Shown piece by piece: positions 7,024 through 15,919 of a stretch of DNA of 64,000 nucleotides. The DNA lies in the NCBI GenBank assembly GCA_902801125.1, contig CADCGT010000005.1, forward strand, positions 1-64,000, read 5' to 3'. The notes under the pieces are model-generated. The model saw only the letters and a list, made by a program, of their open reading frames with translations, searched no databases and was not told the DNA's origin. Both the position numbers and the translations under genes were made by a program. This DNA is from an uncultured Pseudomonadota bacterium. Lineage in GTDB: Bacteria > Pseudomonadota > Alphaproteobacteria > Rs-D84. Every line of letters begins with the position of its first letter. Position 1 is the first letter of the stretch.

Positions 7024-7893
7024 ATGGACGGCTGGATTATTCTTGATAAACCATCGGGTGTTTTCTCAAAAAACGCGGCTATGCGTGCCGCGCGTGTCTT
7101 TGGTACCAAAAAGAACGGGCACATTGGCACATTGGACCCGATGGCTACGGGCGTGTTGCCGGTTGCGATTGGGAACGCAACAAAAATGGTTCCGTTTATC
7201 GAAGAATTTTCTGACCGAACAAAAGAATACTTGTTTTCGGTCCGTTTTGGTTTTGAAACCGACACATTGGATATTACCGGGACCGAGGTTGCGCGTACAG
7301 ACATTATTCCAACCGAATCGGCGGTGCGTGATGTTATTCCAAAATTTATCGGGCGCATCACTCAAACGCCACCGGTTTTCAGTGCGGTTCATATAAACGG
7401 TCATCGGGCATACGAATTGGCGCGCGACGGCCAAACGCCGGAAATTCCATCGCGCACGGTTGACATAGAATCACTTGAATTGACCGGAATCGAAGGCGAT
7501 TCATGGCGTTTTCGCATGCGTTGTTCGCCCGGCACCTATGTGCGCAGTGTTGCACGCGACATCGCGCATGCGTGCGGAACGGTTGCGACGGTTGATATGA
7601 TACGCCGCACCCAGACCAGTGGTTGGACAATAAAAAACGCGCATGCACTTGATTTTCTTGAAAATCTGTTTAATAATGGGGGCGATGTCAAAAAGTATTT
7701 GGCACCAATGGATTTTGGACTGGGGGACATTCCGGTTCTAAATCTGGACGGAAAATCGGCCAAACTTTATCGGAATGGCGGTTTTATAGAGGTGGTTGAT
7801 ACGAACGGCCTTTATCGCATTTATTCGGGCGGTGTATTCGTTGGAATTGGTGTGGTGACGGATGGCGTACTTAAACCGAAACGAACAATATAA
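7024..7893 (+). CDS. truB: tRNA pseudouridine-55 synthase TruB
   Basis: TruB makes pseudouridine 55 in the T loop of tRNAs. The 289-residue protein begins with GWIILDKPSG. The catalytic motif GTLDPMATG carries Asp38. The YLFSVRFGFETDTLD and PGTYVRSVARDI segments of the family are present. It follows mutS closely and precedes rpsO, repeating the widely conserved truB-rpsO-pnp order. Confidence 0.96.
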   Translation: MDGWIILDKPSGVFSKNAAMRAARVFGTKKNGHIGTLDPMATGVLPVAIGNATKMVPFIEEFSDRTKEYLFSVRFGFETDTLDITGTEVARTDIIPTESAVRDVIPKFIGRITQTPPVFSAVHINGHRAYELARDGQTPEIPSRTVDIESLELTGIEGDSWRFRMRCSPGTYVRSVARDIAHACGTVATVDMIRRTQTSGWTIKNAHALDFLENLFNNGGDVKKYLAPMDFGLGDIPVLNLDGKSAKLYRNGGFIEVVDTNGLYRIYSGGVFVGIGVVTDGVLKPKRTI

Positions 7894-7912
7894 AAAACAA
7901 AAGGAAAATATA

Positions 7913-8185
7913 ATGTCCATAACCAAGGCAAAAAAAACTGAAATTATCAACGCGTTTAAATCCAGTGAACACGACAATGGTGGTTCTGTGGAATCCCAGG
8001 TTGCGGTTTTAACCGAACGCATTCGCAATTTGACCGAACACATGAAAAACAATCACAAAGATGAACATTCTAAACGTGGTTTGTTGATGATGGTCAATCG
8101 TCGTAAAAAATTATTGGCGTATATTAAAAAACGCAATCCGGATGAATATGATGCGCTTATCAAGAAATTGGGTCTGCGTAAATAA
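7913..8185 (+). CDS. rpsO: 30S ribosomal protein S15
   Basis: This 90-residue protein binds the central domain of 16S rRNA early in 30S assembly. The SQVAVLTERIRNLTEHMKNN and LLMMVNRRKKLLAYI helices identify it. The ATG at 7913 follows AAAGGAAA; an upstream ATG at 7862 is inside truB and has no binding site. A strong terminator follows. Confidence 0.97.
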   Translation: MSITKAKKTEIINAFKSSEHDNGGSVESQVAVLTERIRNLTEHMKNNHKDEHSKRGLLMMVNRRKKLLAYIKKRNPDEYDALIKKLGLRK

Positions 8186-8202
8186 TTTATTCGTGATAGA
8201 TT

Positions 8203-8229
8203 GGCCGGCGGTTTTCCGCCGGTCTTTTT
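8203..8229 (+). terminator. rpsO terminator
   Basis: GGCCGGCGG-TTTT-CCGCCGGTC followed by TTTTT, 17 bases after the rpsO stop. Confidence 0.9.
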
Positions 8230-8242
8230 ATTTATAAAATAT

Positions 8243-8271
8243 TTGCAAATCGTGAATTATAACGGTATAAT
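8243..8271 (+). promoter_or_regulatory. pnp promoter
   Basis: TTGCAA, a 17-base spacer and TATAAT give a near-consensus promoter with a leader of about 118 bases before pnp. The leader holds an imperfect hairpin (8303-8332, GCGTT...AACGC enclosing GGGG...CCC), a possible target for RNase III-type autoregulation as known for pnp in enterobacteria. Confidence 0.65.
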
Positions 8272-8395
8272 CGGCACGGTCGCGCAAGAGATTGTTCATT
8301 TTTGCGTTTGAAATCTGGGGGACACCCGAACGCAATAACGAATAATTTTTCTTCGCGCGGTATGTTTAACAAACCATAAAAAACGGAGTAAAAAT

Positions 8396-10576
8396 ATGTT
8401 ATTTGGTTTAATAAATAAAAAGGGCGGTGAACCGACCCAGCATCTGAACAACCCGGTTGCGGTTGAAATTAAATATGGCGATGAAACATTGCGCCTTGAA
8501 ACGGGTCGTTTTGCGAAACAGGCGAACGGCGCGGTTATGGCGACAATGGGTGGCACGATGGTTTTGGCAACGGTATGCGCGGAAAAAACCGCGGTCGAAG
8601 GTCAAGACTTTTTCCCATTGACCGTTGATTACCAGGAAAAATTTGCGTCATCTGGTCGTATTCCGGGGTCGCGTGACCGCCGTGAAGGCAAGGCGTCAAT
8701 GGGCGAAACATTGATTGCGCGTTTGATTGACCGCCCGATTCGCCCACTGTTTCCGGAAACATTTAAAAACAAAGTCCAGGTTATCGCCCAGGTTTTTTCC
8801 TATGACCGTAAAAACCAGCCTGATATTTTGGCAATGATTGCGTCAAGTGCGGCGTTGGCATTGTCTGGCGTTCCGTTTGCGGGCCCGATTGGTGCGGCGC
8901 GTGTTGGATATATGAATGGCAAATATATATTGAATCCGTCCAAGAAAGATGTTGAAAATTCTGAAATGGATTTGGTTGTCGCGGCAACCAAAGACGGTGT
9001 GTTGATGGTTGAATCTGAAATTGGTGAATTGGATGAAAAAACAACGCTTGGCGCGGTTAAATTTGGTTTTGACGCGCAACAGGCGGTCATTGGTGCAATC
9101 AATGAATTGACCAAGGCGGCGGGCAAAGAACGTTGGGCAACACCGGAAAAGACCGCGGAATATATCGCGATGGAAAAACGGTTCGAAGAATTTGCGGGCG
9201 ATATTGAATCTGCGCTTGCTATCAAAGAAAAATTGCACCGTTTGGAAACTTTGGCGGAAATTCACGCCGCGGCCAAGGCTTTGATTCCGGAAATGTTCCC
9301 GGACACAACGGTTGCGACATCAACATTGGAATCTTTTGCGGACGAAATTGTTGAAAATATTACTGCGCGTATTATGCGTTCAAATATCTTGGCGGGCAAA
9401 CCGCGTATCGATGGACGCGATACAAAAACCGTTCGTCCGATTGAAATCGAATTGGGCGTATTGCCACGCGCACATGGGTCTGCGTTGTTCACACGTGGCG
9501 AAACCCAGGCATTGGTGTCATTGACATTGGGCGGTGGCAAAGACGCGTTGCCATTGGAAACATTGGATGGTGGCGAAGAACGCGACTTTATTTTGAATTA
9601 TAATTTCCCGGGATTTTCGGTTGGCGAAGCCAAGGGATTAAAGGCCCCGGGTCGTCGCGAAATTGGTCACGGTAATTTGGCGTGGCGCGCGGTTCACCCA
9701 ATGATTCCGTCGCGCAGTGAATTTGATTATGTAATTCGTCTGTGTTCAGATATTTTGGAATCGAACGGTTCTTCGTCTATGGCGACGACATGTGGCGCGA
9801 CATTGGCGATGATGGACGGTGGTGTCCCGATGAAGCGTCCGGTTGCGGGTATTGCGATGGGTTTGATTAAAGAAGGCGATGATTACGCAATATTGACCGA
9901 TATTTTGGGCGACGAAGACCACCTTGGCGATATGGATTTCAAAGTGACCGGTACCGACCAGGGTATTACCGCGTTGCAAATGGATATTAAAATCACATCC
10001 ATTACATTTGAAATCATGGAAAAGGCATTGGCCCAGGCCAAAGATGGTCGTATGCACATCTTGGGCAAGATAAAGGCGGCAATTGATAAACCGCGCGACC
10101 ATGTATCCGAATATGCGCCGCAAATGTACACAATGCAAATCAACCCGGACAAAGTCCGCGAAGTGATAGGCAAGGGCGGTGTTGTGATCCAGGCCTTGAC
10201 CCGTGACACCAACACAACCATTGATTTAGAAGACGATGGAACGGTGAAAATCTTGGCGGTGACACGCGAAGATGCCGATGCGGCAATTGCGCGTATCAAA
10301 GAAATTGTCGCCGAACCAGAGGTTGGACAAATCTATCCGGGGGTTGTGTCCGGCGTCAAAGATTTTGGAATCTTTGTAAAGATTATGAATGGGTTTGAAT
10401 CCATGGTTCATATTTCTGAAATCACTGGCAAGCGTTTGGCGAAAATCGAAGACGCCAAATTAAAAGAAGGCGACGCAGTGTTTGTTAAATACCTTGGTAT
10501 CGACAAACGCGGCAAAACCCGTATGTCTATGGTTGGAATCGACCAAAAGACCGGTGAAGAAAAAGAAGATAAATAA
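8396..10576 (+). CDS. pnp: Polyribonucleotide nucleotidyltransferase (PNPase)
   Basis: PNPase is a 3'-5' phosphorolytic exoribonuclease and degradosome component. The 726-residue protein has two RNase PH-type domains; the first carries the SGRIPGSRDRREGK motif and the second TRGETQALVSLTLGG. An alpha-helical linker lies between them. The KH domain (EVIGKGGVVIQALT, near residue 587) and S1 domain (VGQIYPGVVSGVKDFGIFV, near residue 643) follow. Length is typical. It has its own promoter and terminator and lies just after rpsO. Confidence 0.97.
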   Translation: MLFGLINKKGGEPTQHLNNPVAVEIKYGDETLRLETGRFAKQANGAVMATMGGTMVLATVCAEKTAVEGQDFFPLTVDYQEKFASSGRIPGSRDRREGKASMGETLIARLIDRPIRPLFPETFKNKVQVIAQVFSYDRKNQPDILAMIASSAALALSGVPFAGPIGAARVGYMNGKYILNPSKKDVENSEMDLVVAATKDGVLMVESEIGELDEKTTLGAVKFGFDAQQAVIGAINELTKAAGKERWATPEKTAEYIAMEKRFEEFAGDIESALAIKEKLHRLETLAEIHAAAKALIPEMFPDTTVATSTLESFADEIVENITARIMRSNILAGKPRIDGRDTKTVRPIEIELGVLPRAHGSALFTRGETQALVSLTLGGGKDALPLETLDGGEERDFILNYNFPGFSVGEAKGLKAPGRREIGHGNLAWRAVHPMIPSRSEFDYVIRLCSDILESNGSSSMATTCGATLAMMDGGVPMKRPVAGIAMGLIKEGDDYAILTDILGDEDHLGDMDFKVTGTDQGITALQMDIKITSITFEIMEKALAQAKDGRMHILGKIKAAIDKPRDHVSEYAPQMYTMQINPDKVREVIGKGGVVIQALTRDTNTTIDLEDDGTVKILAVTREDADAAIARIKEIVAEPEVGQIYPGVVSGVKDFGIFVKIMNGFESMVHISEITGKRLAKIEDAKLKEGDAVFVKYLGIDKRGKTRMSMVGIDQKTGEEKEDK

Positions 10577-10581
10577 AAACA

Positions 10582-10609
10582 TAAAATCCGGTCATTTGAC
10601 CGGATTTTT
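10582..10609 (+). terminator. pnp terminator
   Basis: AATCCGGTCA-TTT-GACCGGATT with a trailing T run just past the pnp stop codon. Confidence 0.92.
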
Positions 10610-10633
10610 TATCCCAATAAGTAAGGAAATAAA

Positions 10634-10999
10634 ATGAATGTAATTCCAGGCGATAGACTTAAGTGGACGGATACCATGTGGGCGTATTATTTGGGGTGTT
10701 CAATTAATGAAATACCATTATATCGACAAATTTTATCTAAAAATTTTGTTGCGCGGGTTCGTCAATGTCCGGCAAACAGACGGTATATTTTTGAATTGTT
10801 TCAAAAGGTTGTGGGCCCAAAAGGACAGGGACGGATGCGTTATGTGTACTCTGATTGGTGTTATCAGTATAGTGACCCAGCAAAAGAAGTTCAAGTTGCA
10901 AATGAATATATTTCTAATATGGTATTCCGCGATGAAGTCGCTGCCCGGTTAAAAATACCAAAAAAATCGTTTCAAATGATGTTGATACGTGAAAAATAA
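10634..10999 (+). CDS. Hypothetical protein, 121 residues
   Basis: Not recognised. It is a small soluble basic protein with no signal peptide or membrane segment. It has several aromatic residues (WTDTMWAYYLG, YVYSDWCYQYSD) and ends with a Lys-rich helix. AAGGAAA precedes the ATG. It lies 13 bases ahead of the YbaB gene and may be co-transcribed with it. Codon use is more AT-rich than in pnp. No function is proposed. Confidence 0.6.
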   Translation: MNVIPGDRLKWTDTMWAYYLGCSINEIPLYRQILSKNFVARVRQCPANRRYIFELFQKVVGPKGQGRMRYVYSDWCYQYSDPAKEVQVANEYISNMVFRDEVAARLKIPKKSFQMMLIREK

Positions 11000-11011
11000 A
11001 AAGGAAATAAA

Positions 11012-11311
11012 ATGGATATGGAATCATTGATGGCCCAAGCGGGCGAATTACAGGCCAAGGTTGCCGCGGCCCAGGAAAAATTGGCGTCTATGCATGTCAA
11101 GGGATTGGCCGCCGGTGGCGCGTGCATTGTTGATATGTCGGGTAAATATGATATTGTGTCGGTGACGATAAACCCGAAAGTGTTAGAATCGGGTGTGTCG
11201 GCGGTGGAAGGCGCGGTTTTATCGGCATTTCGCGACGCGAAAGAAAAAGCGGACAAATTGATAGACGATGTTATGGCGGATGCGACGGCGGGTATGCCAA
11301 TGCCGAATTAA
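11012..11311 (+). CDS. YbaB/EbfC family nucleoid-associated protein
   Basis: This 99-residue protein belongs to the YbaB/EbfC family, small dimeric DNA-binding proteins of the nucleoid. The pattern is clear: an N-terminal amphipathic helix (LMAQAGELQAKVAAAQEKLA), a beta segment with AGGACIVDMSGKYDIVSVTINP, and a C-terminal helix. In most genomes the gene sits beside dnaX and recR; here dnaX is 17 kb away, so the usual linkage is broken. An AAGGAAA site precedes the start. Confidence 0.85.
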   Translation: MDMESLMAQAGELQAKVAAAQEKLASMHVKGLAAGGACIVDMSGKYDIVSVTINPKVLESGVSAVEGAVLSAFRDAKEKADKLIDDVMADATAGMPMPN

Positions 11312-11359
11312 AAAAATCTGGACAATCATAAAAATATAAATTATGATTGGTCGGCATTT

Positions 11360-11436
11360 GGGTGTTTAGCTCAGTTGGCTAGAGCATCTGCTTTACACGC
11401 AGAGGGTCAGGGGTTCAAGTCCCTTAACACCCACCA
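11360..11436 (+). tRNA. tRNA-Val (anticodon TAC)
   Basis: A complete 77-base cloverleaf with encoded CCA. The acceptor stem is GGGTGTT with AACACCC. The anticodon stem TCTGC/GCAGA encloses the loop TTTACAC, giving anticodon TAC. The T loop is TTCAAGT. Confidence 0.95.
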
Positions 11437-11445
11437 AAAATTGTT

Positions 11446-11475
11446 ATCGCGCACAACAAAGTGCGCGATTAAAAT
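11446..11475 (+). terminator. Terminator after tRNA-Val
   Basis: ATCGCGCAC-N6-GTGCGCGAT followed by a weak T run, ten bases past the tRNA. Confidence 0.7.
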
Positions 11476-11499
11476 TTTTGAGTGCCGCGCCGTATCGAC

Positions 11500-12825
11500 T
11501 TAATCAAACGGATTTTCGGATTTATCGTATTCTATTGTAATTGGCAAATGTTCCCACTTTAACGCGGTTGCCAATCCGCGGCGCAGATACCGCGTATACG
11601 ATTCCGGAATATCGGATGCGCCACCAACATTTATTGCAATTCTCATCGGGTGCCGCCCCACCATGCGCGCAAATTTTATCTTCATTGGGCGTTTAAGGCG
11701 CGACATCGGCGGTTGACGTGATTCAACCAATTCGCCAATGATTTTGTTTATCAAACTGGTTGGCGCGGTGGCATTGGAAATGTCCCATTGTTCATAAATC
11801 CGTTTGAACATGTTTTGCACGCCTGTCCCGGTTTCGGCGGAAATCGCCAAAATCATAGGCTTTATAATTTGATGGAAAGAATTTGTAAAATGATGTTTCA
11901 ATTTCAACAATTTTTCATCGCGTAATTCTGGTTCAACCAAATCCCATTTATTAAGGGCCACGCATAAAATTTTACCCGCGTCATAAACGCGCGCCGCGAT
12001 ACCAAGTGCCTGGTTTTCAATATCGCGTGTGGCGTCCACAACCAAAATCACAACATCAGATTTTTCAATCGCGTCCAACGATTTTAACGCAGACAGTGTT
12101 TCGACATCGTCGCGCACATTTGATTTTCGGCGCAATCCCGCCGTGTCCATCAACAAAATATCGCGGCCATAGAATCGAACCGGAATTTTAACCGTGTCAC
12201 GCGTGACGCCGGGTTCGTCTTTGACAATTTGCCGATTTTCACCCAACACACGATTCACCAGTGTTGATTTGCCGACATTTGGTTGTCCCAAAACCGCAAT
12301 CTTTACCCGGCGTTCGGGTTCGTTTGCAACCGTGACGACCGGAACATTTTTTTCCAAAAATTCGTATATTTCATCAAATCCATTCTTGTGTTCGGCGGAA
12401 ATCAGAACCGGTTCGCCAAACCCCAATTTATAGAATTCGTGTACATCACCTAAACGCCGATTCGATTCTGATTTGTTTACCAACAATAACACCGGCGCAC
12501 GCGTTTTACGACGAACCAGGCGCGCCCAATCAATGTCTTCTGGTGTTAAACCCACGCGGCCATCAACCACAAACAACACGGCGTCCGACGACGATATTGC
12601 GTCCATTGCCATATCGGTTGAATCCGCCGCAATGCCGCGCCGTTCGTGTTCAAGTCCCGCCGTATCACACAATTCACAATCGGGACGCGTAATCATTTGG
12701 CCGCATATCGTGTCGCGTGTGACCCCCGGGCGGTCGTGGACAATTGCGTCCCGCGTCCCGGTCAGGGCGTTAAACAATGTCGATTTGCCGGTATTTGGTC
12801 GTCCGGCGATGGTTATTTTTGCCAT
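11500..12825 (-). CDS. der: Ribosome biogenesis GTPase Der (EngA)
   Basis: Der is an essential tandem GTPase for 50S subunit maturation. The 441-residue protein has two G domains: the first with GRPNTGKST (residue 8) and DRPGVTRDT, the second with GQPNVGKST (near residue 178), DEPGVTRDT and NKWDL. A C-terminal KH-like domain follows (HPMRIAINVGG). The start at 12825 (MAKITIAGRPN) matches the family; the longer open frame upstream does not. In enterobacteria yfgM-bamB-der are adjacent. Here the same three genes are in the same order on the minus strand, but a plus-strand membrane gene lies between bamB and der. Confidence 0.96.
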   Translation of the reverse strand: MAKITIAGRPNTGKSTLFNALTGTRDAIVHDRPGVTRDTICGQMITRPDCELCDTAGLEHERRGIAADSTDMAMDAISSSDAVLFVVDGRVGLTPEDIDWARLVRRKTRAPVLLLVNKSESNRRLGDVHEFYKLGFGEPVLISAEHKNGFDEIYEFLEKNVPVVTVANEPERRVKIAVLGQPNVGKSTLVNRVLGENRQIVKDEPGVTRDTVKIPVRFYGRDILLMDTAGLRRKSNVRDDVETLSALKSLDAIEKSDVVILVVDATRDIENQALGIAARVYDAGKILCVALNKWDLVEPELRDEKLLKLKHHFTNSFHQIIKPMILAISAETGTGVQNMFKRIYEQWDISNATAPTSLINKIIGELVESRQPPMSRLKRPMKIKFARMVGRHPMRIAINVGGASDIPESYTRYLRRGLATALKWEHLPITIEYDKSENPFD

Positions 12826-12892
12826 GTCTTTTTTCCGTTGATTTTTTTTCATTATAAAGCAAAAATATAAATAATCAAATAAAGGACGCGCC

Positions 12893-13489
12893 ATGATGAA
12901 AAAAATTAAAAAATGGTATAAATCCATTCGTGATGTTGTGATAAATCCACGGCGGTATTTTTCAAGAATCGTCGCCGATGGCGATATCGAAGAATCTATG
13001 TTAAAGGCATTCATATACGGTTTGATTGGCGGCCTGTTGGTGTTGGGAATGCGTTTAATTGGTGGCGCAACGATAACAATAAATTCTGTATTCACGGCGG
13101 TTGTCATCGTGCCGGTAATTGCGGTGGGGTTACTGTTTGTGGGTGGCGGCCTTATGATGTTGGTGTCGGAAATAACCGGTGGCGAACGCGATTGGGAAAT
13201 TGCGATAAAAGGCTTGGCATCTATATTCTTTATTTATCCGGTGATATTGGTGTTGAATTCGTTGGCGTTTAATTGCACATCTATGTGGATAATAAGTATC
13301 ATTGGTGACATATATGTTCTGTTTTTGTTTTATAATATTGCGTTGTATTGTATGCGCGGCCGGCGTGCGGCGGTGACGATTATTATCGGTATATTCGCGC
13401 TGTTTATGATAACGGTGTATTTAACAAATTATCATATCGGGTGGTTTTTGTTAAAGAATACCGGCGCGGCATTGTCGTGTTTGATATAA
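12893..13489 (+). CDS. Yip1-like five-helix membrane protein
   Basis: A 198-residue integral membrane protein. A cytosolic N-terminus (about 45 residues, basic, with a VINPRRYF-like segment typical of bacterial Yip1-domain proteins) is followed by about five hydrophobic helices. Bacterial Yip1-domain proteins have no firmly assigned role. It is divergent from der and convergent with the BamB-like gene, interrupting the yfgM-bamB-der order. The assignment rests on the topology and the NP-R-F motif. Confidence 0.6.
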   Translation: MMKKIKKWYKSIRDVVINPRRYFSRIVADGDIEESMLKAFIYGLIGGLLVLGMRLIGGATITINSVFTAVVIVPVIAVGLLFVGGGLMMLVSEITGGERDWEIAIKGLASIFFIYPVILVLNSLAFNCTSMWIISIIGDIYVLFLFYNIALYCMRGRRAAVTIIIGIFALFMITVYLTNYHIGWFLLKNTGAALSCLI

Positions 13490-13510
13490 ATTTTGATACA
13501 AGTACAGAAT

Positions 13511-13536
13511 AAAAAACGCCCGAATGGGCGTTTTTT
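13511..13536. terminator. Bidirectional terminator
   Basis: AAAAAACGCCC-GAAT-GGGCGTTTTTT between two convergent genes; A and T runs on both sides let it serve both strands. A single CTAACCA repeat unit (13540-13552) adjoins it. Confidence 0.92.
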
Positions 13537-13538
13537 CA

Positions 13539-14270
13539 CTAACCACTAATTTTTTCCCCGCTTTCGGCATTGAATTTTTCATCGCCGACAATAATGGTTT
13601 TGTTTTCATATTTTGGTATGCGTGATTTCTTGACGGCCGCGCGCCAATGAATTGCCCCGTCGCGCAACCGCACCGCGTCAATCATGTTTTCGGTGTCAAC
13701 CACATAGGCAACCGTATCGGTGATGATAAACGGCTTTTCAACGCCAATATCGACGCACCACGTGGCGTTTCCGGTTGCAACCGATATTTTGCAAAACGCG
13801 TCACCCAAACCGCCCGCATAGACATATTTCCCGTGAATCTGAATCGGTGCAACGATATCCAAAACCGATGCGCCGCCGGTCATATTACTTTGGCGGTAAA
13901 TGTCTGCGACCCAAACGATTTGACGATTGCGCGGGTTCACCTTGACCAATTCGCCGGTGGACAGGCCCGCATACACAAACCCGTCTTCACAGACCGGCGT
14001 CCGCGTGCCGGCAACCGAATTTCCCGTTGCAAACCCAGAAAATATTTTGCGCCCATCGTCCCATATTGTGTTGTCTGATTTTTGTGTATATGGGCAATCG
14101 GCAACGGTGGCAATATCAACATTTTCCGGCGCGTTTTCCACCGGGGTATTTAATATATTCAATGTTTTTGTATTAAATATATTGCTGCGTTCGCCCGGCA
14201 AAATTGGGTCATGTTTATCGCACGCGACCAATCCCAATGTGCACAGTAAAAATACAAGGCTTTTGCGCAT
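13539..14270 (-). CDS. bamB: BamB-like PQQ-repeat lipoprotein (short)
   Basis: A 243-residue lipoprotein with lipobox LVAC. Beta-propeller-type PQQ repeats are visible (GFVYAGLSTGELVKVNPRNRQ-VW, KYVYAGGLGDAFCKISVATGNATW, DGAIHWRA). BamB is the propeller subunit of the BAM complex that inserts outer-membrane proteins. At about 60 percent of the usual length, it can hold only four or five blades rather than eight. Position directly after the YfgM gene (five-base gap) and near der supports the BamB assignment. The last codons overlap a CTAACCA repeat unit, so the C-terminus may have been trimmed. Confidence 0.75.
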   Translation of the reverse strand: MRKSLVFLLCTLGLVACDKHDPILPGERSNIFNTKTLNILNTPVENAPENVDIATVADCPYTQKSDNTIWDDGRKIFSGFATGNSVAGTRTPVCEDGFVYAGLSTGELVKVNPRNRQIVWVADIYRQSNMTGGASVLDIVAPIQIHGKYVYAGGLGDAFCKISVATGNATWCVDIGVEKPFIITDTVAYVVDTENMIDAVRLRDGAIHWRAAVKKSRIPKYENKTIIVGDEKFNAESGEKISG

Positions 14271-14274
14271 AATT

Positions 14275-14925
14275 CTACCTTAACATTTCTGCATCAGAAC
14301 GAATCACCGCCGGTACGTCTTTATCGTTCAGTATTTTATCCAACCATTTGTTTGCGGCCGCACGGTTTCCGTCGGCAACATACTTTTGTGCGATGGTCAA
14401 ACACGCCGTGTAATAAAACGGCGAAGATTTTGTGTCCATCGGTGACAAGAATTCTTCGACCGCCGCCGCATCCATTTCATCGCCACGGATGCCGATTATA
14501 TGCATGCGTGCCAAATCACGAAATTCGCGCGTATTTCCGTTCTTGACCAATTCGTCCAATTTTGCCACATCACCATCAATCAGGTACGCATTAAACATCG
14601 CCAAATCAGCGGTTGCGCCCGATGAATTTTTTGCGATACCCGCCAATGCCTTGGCATCGGTGTTCGCGATTGCAACCTCGTAATTTTCGGCGGTTGATAT
14701 TTTTGCCGCGCGATGCGTCCGCACACCAATTTGAATTGCGGTGACGATAATCATAATTCCCAACGCGCCGGCAATCATATAACGGCCGTATTTTTTCAAA
14801 AACTGTTGAGTCTTTTCATTATTCACATCTTCCCATACTTCGCGATACAGGGCATCTTCTGCGTGTTCTTGGTATGTTTTTTGCGGGGTTTTGACCTTTT
14901 TATTTCTTTCCAGCATATTTGCCAT
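14275..14925 (-). CDS. yfgM: YfgM-like ancillary translocon protein
   Basis: The 216-residue protein has a cytosolic N-terminus with EDALYREVWEDVNNEK, one membrane helix (residues about 50-68) and a periplasmic TPR-like C-domain. This matches the YfgM/TPR-21 family, which contacts SecYEG and periplasmic chaperones. It starts the group yfgM-bamB, five bases apart, and the conserved synteny with der supports the call. The segment ALAGIAKNSSGATADLAMF corresponds to the family's helical core. Confidence 0.8.
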   Translation of the reverse strand: MANMLERNKKVKTPQKTYQEHAEDALYREVWEDVNNEKTQQFLKKYGRYMIAGALGIMIIVTAIQIGVRTHRAAKISTAENYEVAIANTDAKALAGIAKNSSGATADLAMFNAYLIDGDVAKLDELVKNGNTREFRDLARMHIIGIRGDEMDAAAVEEFLSPMDTKSSPFYYTACLTIAQKYVADGNRAAANKWLDKILNDKDVPAVIRSDAEMLR

Positions 14926-14958
14926 AATGATTCTCCTGTTTTTAGTATTTTGGTACCC

Positions 14959-14986
14959 TTGATAATTTCTATTTTATTGCTATACT
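14959..14986 (+). promoter_or_regulatory. rpoH promoter, placing the start at or near the ATG
   Basis: TTGATA, a 16-base spacer and TATACT. The -10 box ends nine bases before the rpoH ATG, so the transcript should start about three bases before the ATG. No ribosome binding site is present. Confidence 0.65.
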
Positions 14987-14995
14987 ATAAACATA

Positions 14996-15919
14996 ATGAA
15001 AAAACAAATCAAGAACGCATTAGTGACAAAATCTGGAACGGGTATATCGGTACCGACCTTTGGCGAAGACGCGTCATTGGCGGGCTATATCCGTGCGATA
15101 TCGGAATTTCCGATACTTTCGGCCGAACAAGAATACGATTACGCGTCAAAATGGGTGCGCGATCATGACCAGGCGGCCGCCGAAAAATTGCTTGAAAGTC
15201 ATTTGCGCCTTGTGGTGTCGGTGGCGTATGATTTTCGGAACTATGGTATTCCCGTCGGCGAATTGGTGGCAAGTGGTAATATGGGCCTTATGCAGGCATT
15301 ACAGAAATTTGACCCCGAACGCGGTTTTCGGTTTTCTACATATGCGATGTTTTGGATTCGTGCGGAAATTTATGAAACAATTTTGAACAATTGGTCAATT
15401 GTAAAAATCGGCACATCTGCGAATCAAAAACGCGTTTTCTTTAACCTTTCGCGTGCGAAAAGGGCGCTGGGGATTATGGACGGAAACCTGTCGGATGCCC
15501 AGGCGGATAAAATCGCAGAATACCTTAGCGTGCCAACCGAAGATGTTAAACGCATGTCAACGCGTATGGTTGCGCGTGATTTATCGCTGAATGCGCCGGC
15601 GCGCACCACCGACCAAGAAGGTTCGGATATGCTGTCGAATATGGCGGATGGTGGCGACAGTATTATTGACAATGTCGAACGGCACGAAATGATGGTTCGT
15701 GGCGGGGCGTTGTTAAAAAAACACCTTGCGGCGTTGCCGGAACGCGACCGTGAAATATTGCGGGCGCGTCGCCTTGTTGAGCCCGCCGCAACATTAGAGG
15801 TTTTGGCAAAAAAATATAACATTTCACGCGAACGCGTACGCCAAATAGAAGAACGCGCATACAATAAATTGCGCGACGCGATTTTGGCGGATACAACGGG
15901 GAATCACAATGAAGAATAA
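14996..15919 (+). CDS. rpoH: RNA polymerase sigma factor RpoH (sigma-32)
   Basis: This 307-residue group 3-like sigma-70 protein has region 2 (ESHLRLVVSVAYDFRNYG, GNMGLMQALQKFDPERGFRFSTYAMFWIRAEI) and region 4 (LAKKYNISRERVRQIEERA). The RpoH signature QKRVFFNL, corresponding to the sigma-32 box, is present near residue 143. It directs heat-shock transcription. The mRNA appears leaderless. The last 11 bases overlap the porin gene, an unusual coupling of a regulator to an outer-membrane protein. Confidence 0.92.
   Translation: MKKQIKNALVTKSGTGISVPTFGEDASLAGYIRAISEFPILSAEQEYDYASKWVRDHDQAAAEKLLESHLRLVVSVAYDFRNYGIPVGELVASGNMGLMQALQKFDPERGFRFSTYAMFWIRAEIYETILNNWSIVKIGTSANQKRVFFNLSRAKRALGIMDGNLSDAQADKIAEYLSVPTEDVKRMSTRMVARDLSLNAPARTTDQEGSDMLSNMADGGDSIIDNVERHEMMVRGGALLKKHLAALPERDREILRARRLVEPAATLEVLAKKYNISRERVRQIEERAYNKLRDAILADTTGNHNEE

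Noticed and set aside
12826-13107. N-terminal extension of der
   Set aside because: MAKITIAGRPNTGKST is the standard start; the extension overlaps the divergent membrane gene.
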